Below, piece by piece: positions 7,001 through 14,846 of a stretch of 26,242 bases of DNA. Origin of the DNA: Bacteroides sp. (lineage in GTDB: Bacteria; Bacteroidota; Bacteroidia; Bacteroidales; Bacteroidaceae). The notes beneath the pieces were generated by a model. The model saw nothing but the letters and a program-made list of their open reading frames with translations, searched no databases and was not told the origin of the DNA. The DNA lies in NCBI GenBank assembly GCA_030152865.1, contig JASLIW010000017.1:1-26242 (forward strand). Direction: 5' to 3'. Made by a program: the position numbers and the translations under genes. Every line of letters begins with the position of its first letter. Position 1 is the stretch's first letter.

Positions 7001-8350
7001 CTAAAACGCATGACTAAAAATAGCAGAGGCAGTAGGGTGTGGAAACACATTACTTCTGAGCTGATCAACCGTCATGTTTTGAGCAATAGCCATACCGCCA
7101 ATTGCAATTAACTCCGATGCAGGGTTTCCGAGTATGTGAATACCCAAAATCACTTTGCTCTCCTTATGTATTAAGGCCTTAAAGATACCAGGAGTATCTA
7201 AAGTATTGTCCAAAATAAATCGTCCTGAGGCTGCCATAGGTGCTTTTACAACCTCATAAGGTATATGCTCTGCTATCAACTCCTTTTCTTGATAACCCAC
7301 GCTAGCTAGTTCTGGGCTAGTATAAACCGCAGCAGGTATAGTCTTGTAATTTAGCTTGGCAGGCATACCTAAAATACTCATTGCAGCTACAGCACCCTCC
7401 TGAAGACCAGTGTGTGCAAGCATTGATCCACCGATACTATCACCACACGCATACACATTGGGATGTGAAGAGCGCATTTGCTCATTTACAACAATAGCAC
7501 TTCGATCCATTTTGATACCCAAGCTCTCCAAACCGAGTGATTCAGTTGCAGGCTTTCTTCCTACAGCTAGGAGAATCAGTTCATTGGTCAATGTATATGT
7601 TTTACCCGCCTTGCTTACCGTAATAGTCTTTCCATCCACTTTTTCTGCTTTTGCCCCAGTATGAAAAGTGATACCTCGTGTAGCGTAGTACTTTCTAAGT
7701 TCTGCAGCTAGTTCTGGATCAAAGCTAGGTAGTATCTCTTCGCTCATTTCTATAAGATCCACCTTAGCCCCAAAAGTAGAGAACAAAGAAGCAAACTCCA
7801 TACCTAAGACACCACCGCCAATAACAGTAAGCGTCTTTGGAACCTCCTGTAGTTGTAAAGCTTCTCTAGAGCTTATATATTCCGCTTCTTTCAGACCAGG
7901 AATAGGGGGAACAAAATTTTCAGAACCACTACCGATTATCAGCTTTTTAGCCTGGTAGCGTTCGTTATTGGCTTGGATCTGTATAAGACCGTCTTTGCTC
8001 TCTCCATCTAGTTTTGCTTCAGCCTGAACCAGTGTAACTCCAGACATCTTTACCTTTTGTTCTGAACCATTAAGTAAAGCAGCTATCATCTGGTCTTTGC
8101 GAGCCACCACTTCCTTATAATTGAAAGTAGCTTGCTCTGCATGTACCCCAAACTCTTTGGCAGTTTGTGTATTGGCAAATACACTAGCCGAGTGCAGCAA
8201 AGATTTTGTAGGCATGCAACCCTCATTAAGACAAGTACCACCCACTTTGTTTTTTTCAAAAACCACTATTTTCATACCTGAGGGTGCTAAGGTTTGTATA
8301 GCAGCCAATCCAACAGGTCCTCCTCCGATAATTGCAACGTCAAAAATCAT
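7001..8350 (-). CDS. lpdA: Dihydrolipoyl dehydrogenase (E3-type flavoprotein disulfide reductase)
   Basis: FAD-dependent enzyme that reoxidises dihydrolipoamide with NAD+ in 2-oxoacid dehydrogenase or glycine-cleavage complexes. The 449-aa length is usual. Seen: the FAD Rossmann motif IIGGGPVGLAA (residues 7-17); the redox disulfide GGTCLNEGCMPTK (Cys40, Cys45); the NAD-binding VIGGGVLGMEFASLF; the second FAD motif YACGDSIGGSMLAHTG; and the C-terminal dimerisation domain with FPHPTASAIF. His438 is present, but the Glu expected five residues later (HPTxxE) is Ala443, so the usual His-Glu catalytic dyad is incomplete. The gene stands alone, with no lipoamide enzyme beside it. It could be another family member (for example a thiol or metal reductase) rather than a true E3; E3 remains the best call. 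Confidence 0.85.
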   Translation of the reverse strand: MIFDVAIIGGGPVGLAAIQTLAPSGMKIVVFEKNKVGGTCLNEGCMPTKSLLHSASVFANTQTAKEFGVHAEQATFNYKEVVARKDQMIAALLNGSEQKVKMSGVTLVQAEAKLDGESKDGLIQIQANNERYQAKKLIIGSGSENFVPPIPGLKEAEYISSREALQLQEVPKTLTVIGGGVLGMEFASLFSTFGAKVDLIEMSEEILPSFDPELAAELRKYYATRGITFHTGAKAEKVDGKTITVSKAGKTYTLTNELILLAVGRKPATESLGLESLGIKMDRSAIVVNEQMRSSHPNVYACGDSIGGSMLAHTGLQEGAVAAMSILGMPAKLNYKTIPAAVYTSPELASVGYQEKELIAEHIPYEVVKAPMAASGRFILDNTLDTPGIFKALIHKESKVILGIHILGNPASELIAIGGMAIAQNMTVDQLRSNVFPHPTASAIFSHAF

Positions 8351-8733
8351 AATTGTTTATTTAGTTTTAAATTGAATTTTACATATACCACTACTAATAC
8401 AAATTTCCAGTGGAAATTGTTTTCAAAAAGCATTAAATTCTCAAAGAATCTTACTCAGGCTCTTAGCTAGCGGGCTTAACCCCATCCATTGAAGTATTTG
8501 TGTTTTTAGTGTAAATTTAAATTTGCCTAGAATTAGGCCTAAGAAACAGCAATTGCTTAGCTTATAAACCCATTGGAATGGCTTGTTAGGATAAATAGTT
8601 GAATAAAATCGCTTTATTTTGAAATTAATATGTATTTTTGCAAAAGATATTTCCTGTACTTTTTGATAAGTATTGGTTTAATAATTGAAGAAATAAGAGT
8701 TTAAGTTAAGTATAAATTTAATAACATTTAATT
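8351..8733. other. Divergent intergenic region, lpdA / DUF3575 gene
   Basis: 383 nt without a credible ORF. It holds a short palindrome AATTTCC-AGT-GGAAATT at 8402-8418, 52 nt upstream of lpdA, and the -7 box of the plus-strand gene at 8633-8640. No -7 box for lpdA was recognised. The rest is AT-rich with no structure I can name. Confidence 0.5.
8633..8640 (+). promoter_or_regulatory. -7 promoter element of the DUF3575-DUF3868 operon
   Basis: TATTTTTG matches TAnnTTTG and implies a 5' leader of about 85 nt. No -33 TTG at the right spacing was found. Confidence 0.5.
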
Positions 8734-9321
8734 ATGACGCAAAGAAAGCATAAGATGCAAAGGCTCCTACTTGGACTCGTCCTCGTATTGGCCTCTACAT
8801 TTACAGCTCATGCTCAAAAGGCTGCTATAAAAACGAACGTGTTGTATGATGCGACCACCACATTCAACTTAGGAGTAGAATTTGGCTTATCACCTAAGTG
8901 GACCTTAGATGTATCAGGCAACTACAATCCGTGGACCTTTGATAACAATAAGAAGTGGAAACATTGGTTTGTTCAACCAGAAGCACGTTATTGGCTGTGT
9001 GAAAAGTTCAATGGACACTTTTTTGGTTTCCATGCACACACCGGGCAGTATAATTTTGGAAATACAGACTTTCTAGGCTTAGCCTCTGATAACATCAAGA
9101 ATCACCGTTATGAAGGCTGGTTTATTGGTGCAGGTGTAGGGTATGGCTATGCATGGGTTTTAAACAAGCATTGGAATATAGAAGCTGAGATAGGGCTTGG
9201 GTATGCCTATGCGACTTATGATAAGTACAACTATACAACCTGTGGAGATAAGCTCAAAGACGGCAACTATCATTACATAGGTGTGACAAAAGCAGCACTT
9301 AGTTTAGTTTATATTTTTTAA
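8734..9321 (+). CDS. DUF3575 domain outer-membrane-type protein
   Basis: A 195-aa protein with an N-terminal signal peptide (hydrophobic LLLGLVLVLASTFTAHAQ, cleavage expected after AHA; the start could also be the internal Met8). The mature part begins with KTNVLYDATTTFNLGVEFGL, the hallmark of DUF3575, followed by alternating hydrophobic/aromatic strands (WTLDVSGNYNPW, FVQPEARYWL, EGWFIGAGVGYGYAW, IEAEIGLGYAYATYDKY) and a C-terminal LSLVYIF. This is what a small 8-stranded outer-membrane beta-barrel looks like. The family is usually found beside DUF3868 proteins in fimbriae-related clusters of Bacteroidales, as here (next gene 18 nt downstream). Exact function is unknown; a structural or assembly role in the outer membrane is inferred. 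Confidence 0.85.
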   Translation: MTQRKHKMQRLLLGLVLVLASTFTAHAQKAAIKTNVLYDATTTFNLGVEFGLSPKWTLDVSGNYNPWTFDNNKKWKHWFVQPEARYWLCEKFNGHFFGFHAHTGQYNFGNTDFLGLASDNIKNHRYEGWFIGAGVGYGYAWVLNKHWNIEAEIGLGYAYATYDKYNYTTCGDKLKDGNYHYIGVTKAALSLVYIF

Positions 9322-9339
9322 ATAAAATCGGGATAAACA

Positions 9340-10827
9340 ATGAGAAATATACTATATATAACACTCCTTTTATTCAGCTTTACCAGCTATAGCTCTGCTC
9401 AGGTAGTGCTAGATGGTAATGTTACAGTAAAGAATGTGAACATAGAGCAGGTTGTAGTTGATGAGTATTTGAACTTACATGTTAGCATGGATGTTGATGT
9501 AACTTGGTTGTTTCTTAAATCAGACAACGAACTTCGTCTCATACCACGCTTCACAGATGGAGAACAATTCAAAGACTTGCCAGCTATAGTAGTAACAGGG
9601 AGAAAGAACGCTATCTTTCGTGAGCGCAATCCCCACTATTTCATAGGGGAAGAAAATGCAGTCATTTTGCGAAAAGAACCATTAAGCGAAGGGGCACAAA
9701 TCGTACCTTACTCTGCTGTTATACCTTACGAAACATGGATGAATGGCTCAGATTTAGAGATTGTCGAAAATAGTTGTGGTTGTGCTACTACCTTATTGGC
9801 TAGTAATGACTACAAGTTAGATCACTTTTTATTACCGCCACCAGCAATGACTCCATACATTAGTTATGTTGAGCCAGTTGTGGAAGAACAAAAAAGAAGA
9901 TCCATAGAAGCATCAGCCTATTTAGATTTCCCTGTTGGACAAACCGTTATTCGTCCTTCTTACCGAAATAATAGCGTAGAGCTTGGCAAGATCAGTCAAT
10001 CGATCAATCAAGTGGTTCAGGATGGTGATATCACCGTATCCTCTATTAAGTTAACAGGACATGCCTCTCCAGAGGGTTCTTATGCACTCAATGATAGATT
10101 GGCACGAGGCAGGACTGATGCCTTGAAGAGATACTTAATCTCTATTTACCCTCAAATTCCAGCCAAGAGCTTTGAAGTAAGTCATGTAGCAGAAAACTGG
10201 CAAGGTTTAATCAAGATGCTTAATGAATCCTCATACTTTATGTACAAAGATGAAGTTCTACGTATCATTCAGACTACACCTAACTTAGATGCTCGTGAGC
10301 AAAAAATTAGAAGATTAGATGGTGGACGTGCTTTTAGAGCCTTGGTGAATGATTACTTCCCAGCTTTAAGAAACACCAACTACGAGATCAAGTATATCAT
10401 CAGACAGTTTACTACTGAAGAAGCACAAGAGATTGTGTGGACACAGCCTCAGAAACTATCTTTAGAAGAAATCTACCGCGTATCTGAACTATATAAAGAG
10501 GATAAAGAGAAATATGCAGAACTATTTGAGATAGCTGTTCGTATGTATCCAACCGATAATATAGCAAATCTGAACGCTGCAACTTCGGCTCTAGTAGCTA
10601 AGAATCTTGATGCTGCCAAACGCTACCTTGATCGTATCGACGAGGAAGCTCAAGAAGGAGAGTACTTCAACAACAGAGGAGTTTGTAGCTACATGGAAGA
10701 GGATTTTGAAACAGCAAAGACTTACTTTGAAAAAGCAGTAGAATTAGAATCTGCAAATGCTGTAGAAAACTTAAAACAACTCGAAGAAAAATTTGAGTAT
10801 GATCGATTAACTTCGAAAAACAAGTAG
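9340..10827 (+). CDS. DUF3868 protein with OmpA-like and TPR regions
   Basis: A 495-aa exported protein with signal peptide MRNILYITLLLFSFTSYSSAQ. Residues about 22-130 resemble DUF3868 (VNIEQVVVDEYLNLHVSMDVDV, LRLIPRF, VVTGRKN). Residues about 190-330 contain an OmpA/MotB-like segment with IKLTGHASPEGSYALNDRLA followed by ARGRTDALKRYL, a region that in relatives binds peptidoglycan. The C-terminus, about 385-485, is a TPR-like helical repeat (DNIANLNAATSALVAK, YFNNRGVCSYMEEDFETAK). Starts 18 nt after the DUF3575 gene and is followed by a terminator, so the two form a closed operon. Such pairs usually precede fimbrillin (Mfa/FimA-like) genes; none is present here. An envelope-anchoring or assembly role is inferred. 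Confidence 0.83.
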   Translation: MRNILYITLLLFSFTSYSSAQVVLDGNVTVKNVNIEQVVVDEYLNLHVSMDVDVTWLFLKSDNELRLIPRFTDGEQFKDLPAIVVTGRKNAIFRERNPHYFIGEENAVILRKEPLSEGAQIVPYSAVIPYETWMNGSDLEIVENSCGCATTLLASNDYKLDHFLLPPPAMTPYISYVEPVVEEQKRRSIEASAYLDFPVGQTVIRPSYRNNSVELGKISQSINQVVQDGDITVSSIKLTGHASPEGSYALNDRLARGRTDALKRYLISIYPQIPAKSFEVSHVAENWQGLIKMLNESSYFMYKDEVLRIIQTTPNLDAREQKIRRLDGGRAFRALVNDYFPALRNTNYEIKYIIRQFTTEEAQEIVWTQPQKLSLEEIYRVSELYKEDKEKYAELFEIAVRMYPTDNIANLNAATSALVAKNLDAAKRYLDRIDEEAQEGEYFNNRGVCSYMEEDFETAKTYFEKAVELESANAVENLKQLEEKFEYDRLTSKNK

Positions 10828-10855
10828 AAGATAAAATACTAGATATACCGGAATG

Positions 10856-10885
10856 AAAGAGGGAGCAGAAGCTCCCTCTTTTTTT
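10856..10885 (+). terminator. Intrinsic terminator of the DUF3575-DUF3868 operon
   Basis: An 11-bp stem AAAGAGGGAGC / GCTCCCTCTTT with tetraloop AGAA, running into seven T's, about 29 nt after the stop. Confidence 0.9.
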
Positions 10886-10894
10886 AATGTATTA

Positions 10895-10927
10895 GGTCAA
10901 GGGCAGAACATCGTTCTGTCCCTGACC
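10895..10927. repeat. Second, imperfect hairpin after the operon terminator
   Basis: Arms GGTCAAGGGCAGAAC and GTTCTGTCCCTGACC pair around loop ATC with one single-base bulge on each side (A10900, T10919). TTTT follows on the plus strand. It may be a back-up terminator or a repeated intergenic element; I saw no second copy in the window. Confidence 0.5.
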
Positions 10928-11040
10928 TTTTGTTGTTTGGTTCTTGATCTAATCTTTTTAGGCAGGGACCTTTGTGTACAATAGCCTTGGAGGTATTTTT
11001 TAGCTTCCTCATAGTACTTTATATGATAAGGTAGTGATAA

Positions 11041-11075
11041 AATTATAGTACTATGTATTGCATAGTACTATAATT
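11041..11075. promoter_or_regulatory. Perfect palindromic operator at the padR promoter
   Basis: Fifteen-base arms, AATTATAGTACTATG (11041-11055) and CATAGTACTATAATT (11061-11075), are exact inverted complements around TATTG. The TTG of the -33 element (11058-11060) lies in this centre, so a bound dimer would block the promoter. A partial copy, CATAGTACTTTATATG, lies at 11010-11025. Autoregulation by the adjacent PadR protein is inferred. Confidence 0.75.
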
Positions 11076-11087
11076 ATTGTATATTTG
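11058..11087 (+). promoter_or_regulatory. Promoter of padR-pspC
   Basis: TTG (11058-11060), a 19-nt spacer and TATATTTG (11080-11087): full Bacteroidota consensus, 26 nt before the padR start. Confidence 0.8.
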
Positions 11088-11113
11088 TCCTAGAAACTAA
11101 AAATAATGAGCGT

Positions 11114-11461
11114 ATGAGGTTAGAAAAAGTGCAATCTCAGATGCGGCGAGGTTTATTAGAATACTGCATTCTTTTGTTACTCCATAAAGAGCCCGCCTAT
11201 TCTTCTGATATTATTGATCGGCTCAAGCGAGCAAAGCTAATCGTTGTAGAGGGAACTTTATACCCTTTACTTACTCGATTGAAAAATGATGATTTATTAA
11301 ATTATGAATGGAAGGAATCTACTCAGGGGCCTCCTCGGAAGTATTATGAGTTAACCCCCAAAGGGGTAGAATTTCTTAGTGCGCTAGAGCAGTCATGGCA
11401 AGAGTTAAATGAGTCTGTTCAACAGATAGCTAGTGGTGAATTTAATACAGAACAAGAATGA
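11114..11461 (+). CDS. PadR family transcriptional regulator
   Basis: A 115-aa winged-helix protein of the small PadR type (PadR-s2). Seen: the helix segment QMRRGLLEYCILLLLHKEPAYSSDIIDRL, the recognition-helix region VVEGTLYPLLTRLKNDDLL, the wing with GPPRKYYELTPKG, and a short C-terminal dimerisation helix (FLSALEQSWQELNESVQQI). The ATG at 11114 is used; an ATG at 11105 is followed at once by a stop. The stop codon overlaps the next gene (ATGA), so the pair is translationally coupled. PadR proteins usually repress the adjacent promoter and respond to small molecules or envelope stress; the palindrome over the -33 element is the likely binding site. The inducer cannot be read. Confidence 0.93.
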   Translation: MRLEKVQSQMRRGLLEYCILLLLHKEPAYSSDIIDRLKRAKLIVVEGTLYPLLTRLKNDDLLNYEWKESTQGPPRKYYELTPKGVEFLSALEQSWQELNESVQQIASGEFNTEQE

Positions 11462-12471
11462 AAAAGACAGTGACAATTAATTTAGGGGGTATTGTATTTT
11501 ACATTGATGAGGATGCCTATCAGTTGTTAAAAAACTATTTAGACAATGTAAAAATCTACTTTACTCATCAAGAAGGTGGCAGAGAAGTGGTACAGGATAT
11601 TGAAAATCGCATCTCAGAATTACTTTCTGAACGGATTAGTCAGGTGAATCAGCCTGTAGAAAAATCGGATATTGAAACGATTATTGCTCAAGTGGGCCAA
11701 CCCGAAGAAATTGCAGGAGTAGAGGTCGATACCGAGCAAGAAGAAGAGCGTACAAACTTTCAGTCGGGAGAGAAGTGTAATAAAAAGCTGTTTCGTAGTC
11801 AGGATGATCGCATCATTAGTGGGGTAGCAGGTGGCTTAGCCTCTTACTGGAATCTAGATGCTTCTTTGGTTCGTTTAGTTTTGTTACTCTTATTATTCTT
11901 CAGCAGTGGTGTAGTAGGTTGGATTTACCTAGCCATGGCCTTTTTTGTACCTACAGCCCAAACAGCGATTCAAAAACTTCAGATGAGAGGGGAACCCATC
12001 AATATGGACAATATAGGAAGAGTACTCAATGAAGAGAGTCTGCATGCTAGCTCAAGTGTTCAGCCTAAATATTCTTTTTTTGATCGATGTATCTATGTGA
12101 TCGGTATTATCATGAAAGCCTGTTTGATTGGCTTTGGTATTATCTTTATTCCGGTTTGGTTGGTTTTAGTTTTTGCCCTGTTGGTAGTGCTTGTTGTTTT
12201 GATAGCCAATCTCGTAACAGGTGGCACTTATGCGATAACGCTTTGGGGAGTAGATACACTAGCTGTAGGGATGACCACGCAACTTTGTGTAGCCTTAAGT
12301 GCTTTAATCTTCTTTGCTATACCTTTAAGTATGCTTAGCTACTATGCGCTTCAGAAGGTGTTTAAGTGGACTGGGCTTTCGGCAAAATGGAAGTGGATAC
12401 TTTTTGCGCTCTGGTTGATCTCTTTAGTTGTCCTTATAGTAACGATACCCATACTTAGCAGCAATTATTAG
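11458..12471 (+). CDS. PspC domain-containing membrane protein
   Basis: A 337-aa inner-membrane protein. Residues 1-85 form the cytosolic domain found on Bacteroidota PspC proteins (KKTVTINLGGIVFYIDEDAY and IENRISELLSERI). Residues about 109-167 are the PspC domain (KKLFRSQDDRIISGVAGGLA) ending in hydrophobic helices. Further membrane segments lie at about 212-255, 270-295 and 312-332. The start overlaps the padR stop by 4 nt. PspC in Proteobacteria senses membrane damage for PspA; no PspA is present here, and in Bacteroidota PadR-PspC pairs occur as a stand-alone unit. A role in envelope homeostasis controlled by the upstream PadR is inferred from context. Confidence 0.88.
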   Translation: MKKTVTINLGGIVFYIDEDAYQLLKNYLDNVKIYFTHQEGGREVVQDIENRISELLSERISQVNQPVEKSDIETIIAQVGQPEEIAGVEVDTEQEEERTNFQSGEKCNKKLFRSQDDRIISGVAGGLASYWNLDASLVRLVLLLLLFFSSGVVGWIYLAMAFFVPTAQTAIQKLQMRGEPINMDNIGRVLNEESLHASSSVQPKYSFFDRCIYVIGIIMKACLIGFGIIFIPVWLVLVFALLVVLVVLIANLVTGGTYAITLWGVDTLAVGMTTQLCVALSALIFFAIPLSMLSYYALQKVFKWTGLSAKWKWILFALWLISLVVLIVTIPILSSNY

Positions 12472-12503
12472 TATTATCTACAAGTTTACTTTTTGTTGTG
12501 TGC

Positions 12504-12539
12504 AAAAGAAAGTCCCTGCTGTGCTTGCAGGGACTTTCT
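12504..12539 (-). terminator. Terminator between the convergent pspC and DPP5-like genes
   Basis: A 13-bp perfect stem AGAAAGTCCCTGC / GCAGGGACTTTCT with a 7-nt loop. The minus strand reads TTTCTTTTG after the stem, favouring the peptidase gene; the hairpin could also stop transcription from pspC, 35 nt away. Confidence 0.8.
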
Positions 12540-12560
12540 GTATAAATGTAGGCTTGGTAT

Positions 12561-14648
12561 TTAATTCTTCAACCACTTATCTAGCCAGTTAAAGAAAGTA
12601 CGCTGCCATAGGATACCGTTTTGAGGTTTGAGCACCCAGTGGTTCTCATCGGGGAAGATGAGTAACTGAGCAGGTACTCCTCGTAAGATAGCTGCATCAA
12701 AGGCGGCCATCGTTTGATTGGCAAGGATTCTGTAATCCTTTTCACCATGGATACAAAGAATGGGTGTATCCCATTTGTCTACAAACTTATGAGGAGAGTT
12801 GGCAAAGGTGCGCTGAGCTATTGGGTTGTTTTTGTCCCAGTAGGCTCCACCCATATCCCAATTGGCAAACCACTTCTCCTCGGTTTCTAAGTATTGCATC
12901 TCCATGTTGAAGATGCCATCGTGTGCTATAAAAGCTTTGAATCGTTTGTTGTGGTGTCCTGCTAGGTAATATACTGAGTATCCACCAAAGCTTGCACCTA
13001 CTGCACCCAGTCTGTCTGAATCGACAAAGGGTTCTTTGGCTAGTTCATCGATAGCCGAAAGGTAATCATCAATCACTTGGCCGCTGTAATCTCCACTGAT
13101 TTGTTCGTTCCACTCACTGCCAAAGCCAGGTAGGCCTCTACGGTTAGGAGCGACTATGATGTATCCATTTGCTGCCATTAGCTGCGGATTCCAGCGTACA
13201 GACCAAAACTGGCTCACCGGACTTTGAGGTCCACCCTGGCAGTAGAGTAGTGTAGGATACTTTTTGTTGGGGTCAAAATGAGGGGGATAAATAACCCAAG
13301 TGAGCATCTCCTTATTATCGGTGGTTTTAATCCAGCGTTTCTCCACCTTACCCATTTCTATCTGATCAAGGAAAGCTTTGTTTTCAAAGCTGATTTGTTT
13401 CTCTGTGCCATCAAGCCCTATGAGAAATATTTCATCGGGAGATGTCATGGCATGTCGCTTTCCAATAAGTTGATTGCCACAAAGGGCTATGCTGCCATAA
13501 TCGTGTACACCTTCTGTGATTTTTTTGATGGTAGCCTGAGCTACATCTACCTGATAAACCTGTGAAGTAGCGTGCCATACTCCTGTAAAGAAGATAGACT
13601 TGCCATCAGCACTCCAGGTGTAATCATCTACATTAGAGTCAAAATCCTTGCTAATAAAACGCTTTTCACCTGTTTTTAGATCCATCACAAACAAGCGATT
13701 TAAATCTGCTTCGTAGCCATCACGCTCCATGCTTAGCCAAGCAATTTGAGTACCATCAGGTGAGTATTGAGGGTTGGTGTCGTAGCCCATCATACCTTCG
13801 CTTAGATTGGTGGTCGATTTTGTAGCCAAGTCATATACATAGATGTCCGAATTGGTAGAAATGGCATATTCTTTACCAACCTTTTTTCGAGAGGTATAGG
13901 CTATTTGGTCAGAACTGCTGTTCCAAGCTAGCTGCTCAATACCGCCAAAAGGACGCATGGGAGATTCATAAGGTTCGCCCTCCATGATATCTATGAGATT
14001 TGTTATCTGATTCCCATCAAAATCACCTACAAAAGGATGAGGTGCCTCTACCTTCCATTCGTCCCAATGCTTATACATTAAGTCATTGATCACCTTTCCT
14101 GTGGTTTGGGGTAGGTCAGGGTATTTATCTGTAACAGGCTCTTGAGTTCTTAGGGTTGAAATTAAAATTACTTTCTGCTCATCGGGAGAAAAACGGAAGC
14201 CTTCTACTCCATTCTCCATATTGGAAAGCTGCTTCTTTCCAGTGCCGTCGGGGTTCATCTCCCAAAGCTGAGGTGTACCCGATTCGTTACTGATAAATGC
14301 TATTTTACTATCATTTTTGATCCACACTGGGCTGTGTTCACTAGCGGCGGTATGAGTAAGCTGTTTGTTGTTGCTTCCATCTACCTGCATACTAAATAGC
14401 TCTGTATTACTCTTGTTTTGCTCTATACTGTAATAGCTTACTGCATATACTATTTGAGATGCATCAGCTGATACAGAAAGACCTCCTAGTCGTCCCATTT
14501 CCCATAAGACTTCTGGGCTCATAAGCCCATTTTCTACCTGGACTGAGCTTTTGCCAATCACGGGGCCTTCATTCAGCGAAGAGTCTGAACTCGTGCCACA
14601 GGCTGCTAGTCCAAGTGTAGCAGCCGCAATCATTAGTTTAGTTTTCAT
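12561..14648 (-). CDS. S9 family (DPP5-like) dipeptidyl/oligopeptidase, lipoprotein
   Basis: A 695-aa serine peptidase of the prolyl oligopeptidase family. The N-terminus MKTKLMIAAATLGLAACG is a lipoprotein signal with the lipidated Cys at residue 17, so the enzyme should be anchored in the envelope facing the periplasm. Residues about 50-420 form a TolB/WD-like propeller with repeats such as SADASQIVYAVSY, SEHSPVWIKNDSKIAFISN and NPQYSPDGTQIAWLS. The C-terminal alpha/beta-hydrolase domain holds the triad: Ser553 in GASFGGYS, Asp638 in HGEKDYR and His670 in DENHWV; LYCQGGPQSP supplies the oxyanion loop. Size and layout match Porphyromonas-type DPP5, which removes dipeptides during peptide-based nutrition. 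A POT peptide transporter lies further along this window. It has its own -7 box and terminator. Confidence 0.9.
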   Translation of the reverse strand: MKTKLMIAAATLGLAACGTSSDSSLNEGPVIGKSSVQVENGLMSPEVLWEMGRLGGLSVSADASQIVYAVSYYSIEQNKSNTELFSMQVDGSNNKQLTHTAASEHSPVWIKNDSKIAFISNESGTPQLWEMNPDGTGKKQLSNMENGVEGFRFSPDEQKVILISTLRTQEPVTDKYPDLPQTTGKVINDLMYKHWDEWKVEAPHPFVGDFDGNQITNLIDIMEGEPYESPMRPFGGIEQLAWNSSSDQIAYTSRKKVGKEYAISTNSDIYVYDLATKSTTNLSEGMMGYDTNPQYSPDGTQIAWLSMERDGYEADLNRLFVMDLKTGEKRFISKDFDSNVDDYTWSADGKSIFFTGVWHATSQVYQVDVAQATIKKITEGVHDYGSIALCGNQLIGKRHAMTSPDEIFLIGLDGTEKQISFENKAFLDQIEMGKVEKRWIKTTDNKEMLTWVIYPPHFDPNKKYPTLLYCQGGPQSPVSQFWSVRWNPQLMAANGYIIVAPNRRGLPGFGSEWNEQISGDYSGQVIDDYLSAIDELAKEPFVDSDRLGAVGASFGGYSVYYLAGHHNKRFKAFIAHDGIFNMEMQYLETEEKWFANWDMGGAYWDKNNPIAQRTFANSPHKFVDKWDTPILCIHGEKDYRILANQTMAAFDAAILRGVPAQLLIFPDENHWVLKPQNGILWQRTFFNWLDKWLKN

Positions 14649-14682
14649 AAGCTTTCTATTTTAAATTATTCTTATTTACTAA

Positions 14683-14690
14683 CAAAGATA
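14683..14690 (-). promoter_or_regulatory. -7 promoter element of the DPP5-like gene
   Basis: TATCTTTG on the minus strand (CAAAGATA on plus) fits TAnnTTTG, 34 nt before the start codon. No -33 TTG at the proper spacing. Confidence 0.55.
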
Positions 14691-14763
14691 TCCTTTTTCG
14701 TCTGTTTTGCTTACATTTTTCACAAATAGATGTCAAATCCCTATAAGTACCTTTCATACACGC

Positions 14764-14802
14764 AAAAACCCCACAGCTGAAAATAATTATCCAGCTGTGG
14801 GG
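14764..14802 (-). terminator. Intrinsic terminator of the DUF4332 gene
   Basis: An 11-bp stem CCCCACAGCTG / CAGCTGTGGGG with a 12-nt loop, followed on the minus strand by TTTTT, 44 nt after the stop codon. Confidence 0.85.
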
Positions 14803-14846
14803 AAAAGACTACATACTCAAAGAGTTGTAGACAAAATGGGTTTGGG

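Noticed and set aside
8402..8418. AATTTCC-AGT-GGAAATT palindrome as an lpdA operator
   Set aside because: Only 7-bp AT-rich arms and no recognised promoter element near it; could be chance.
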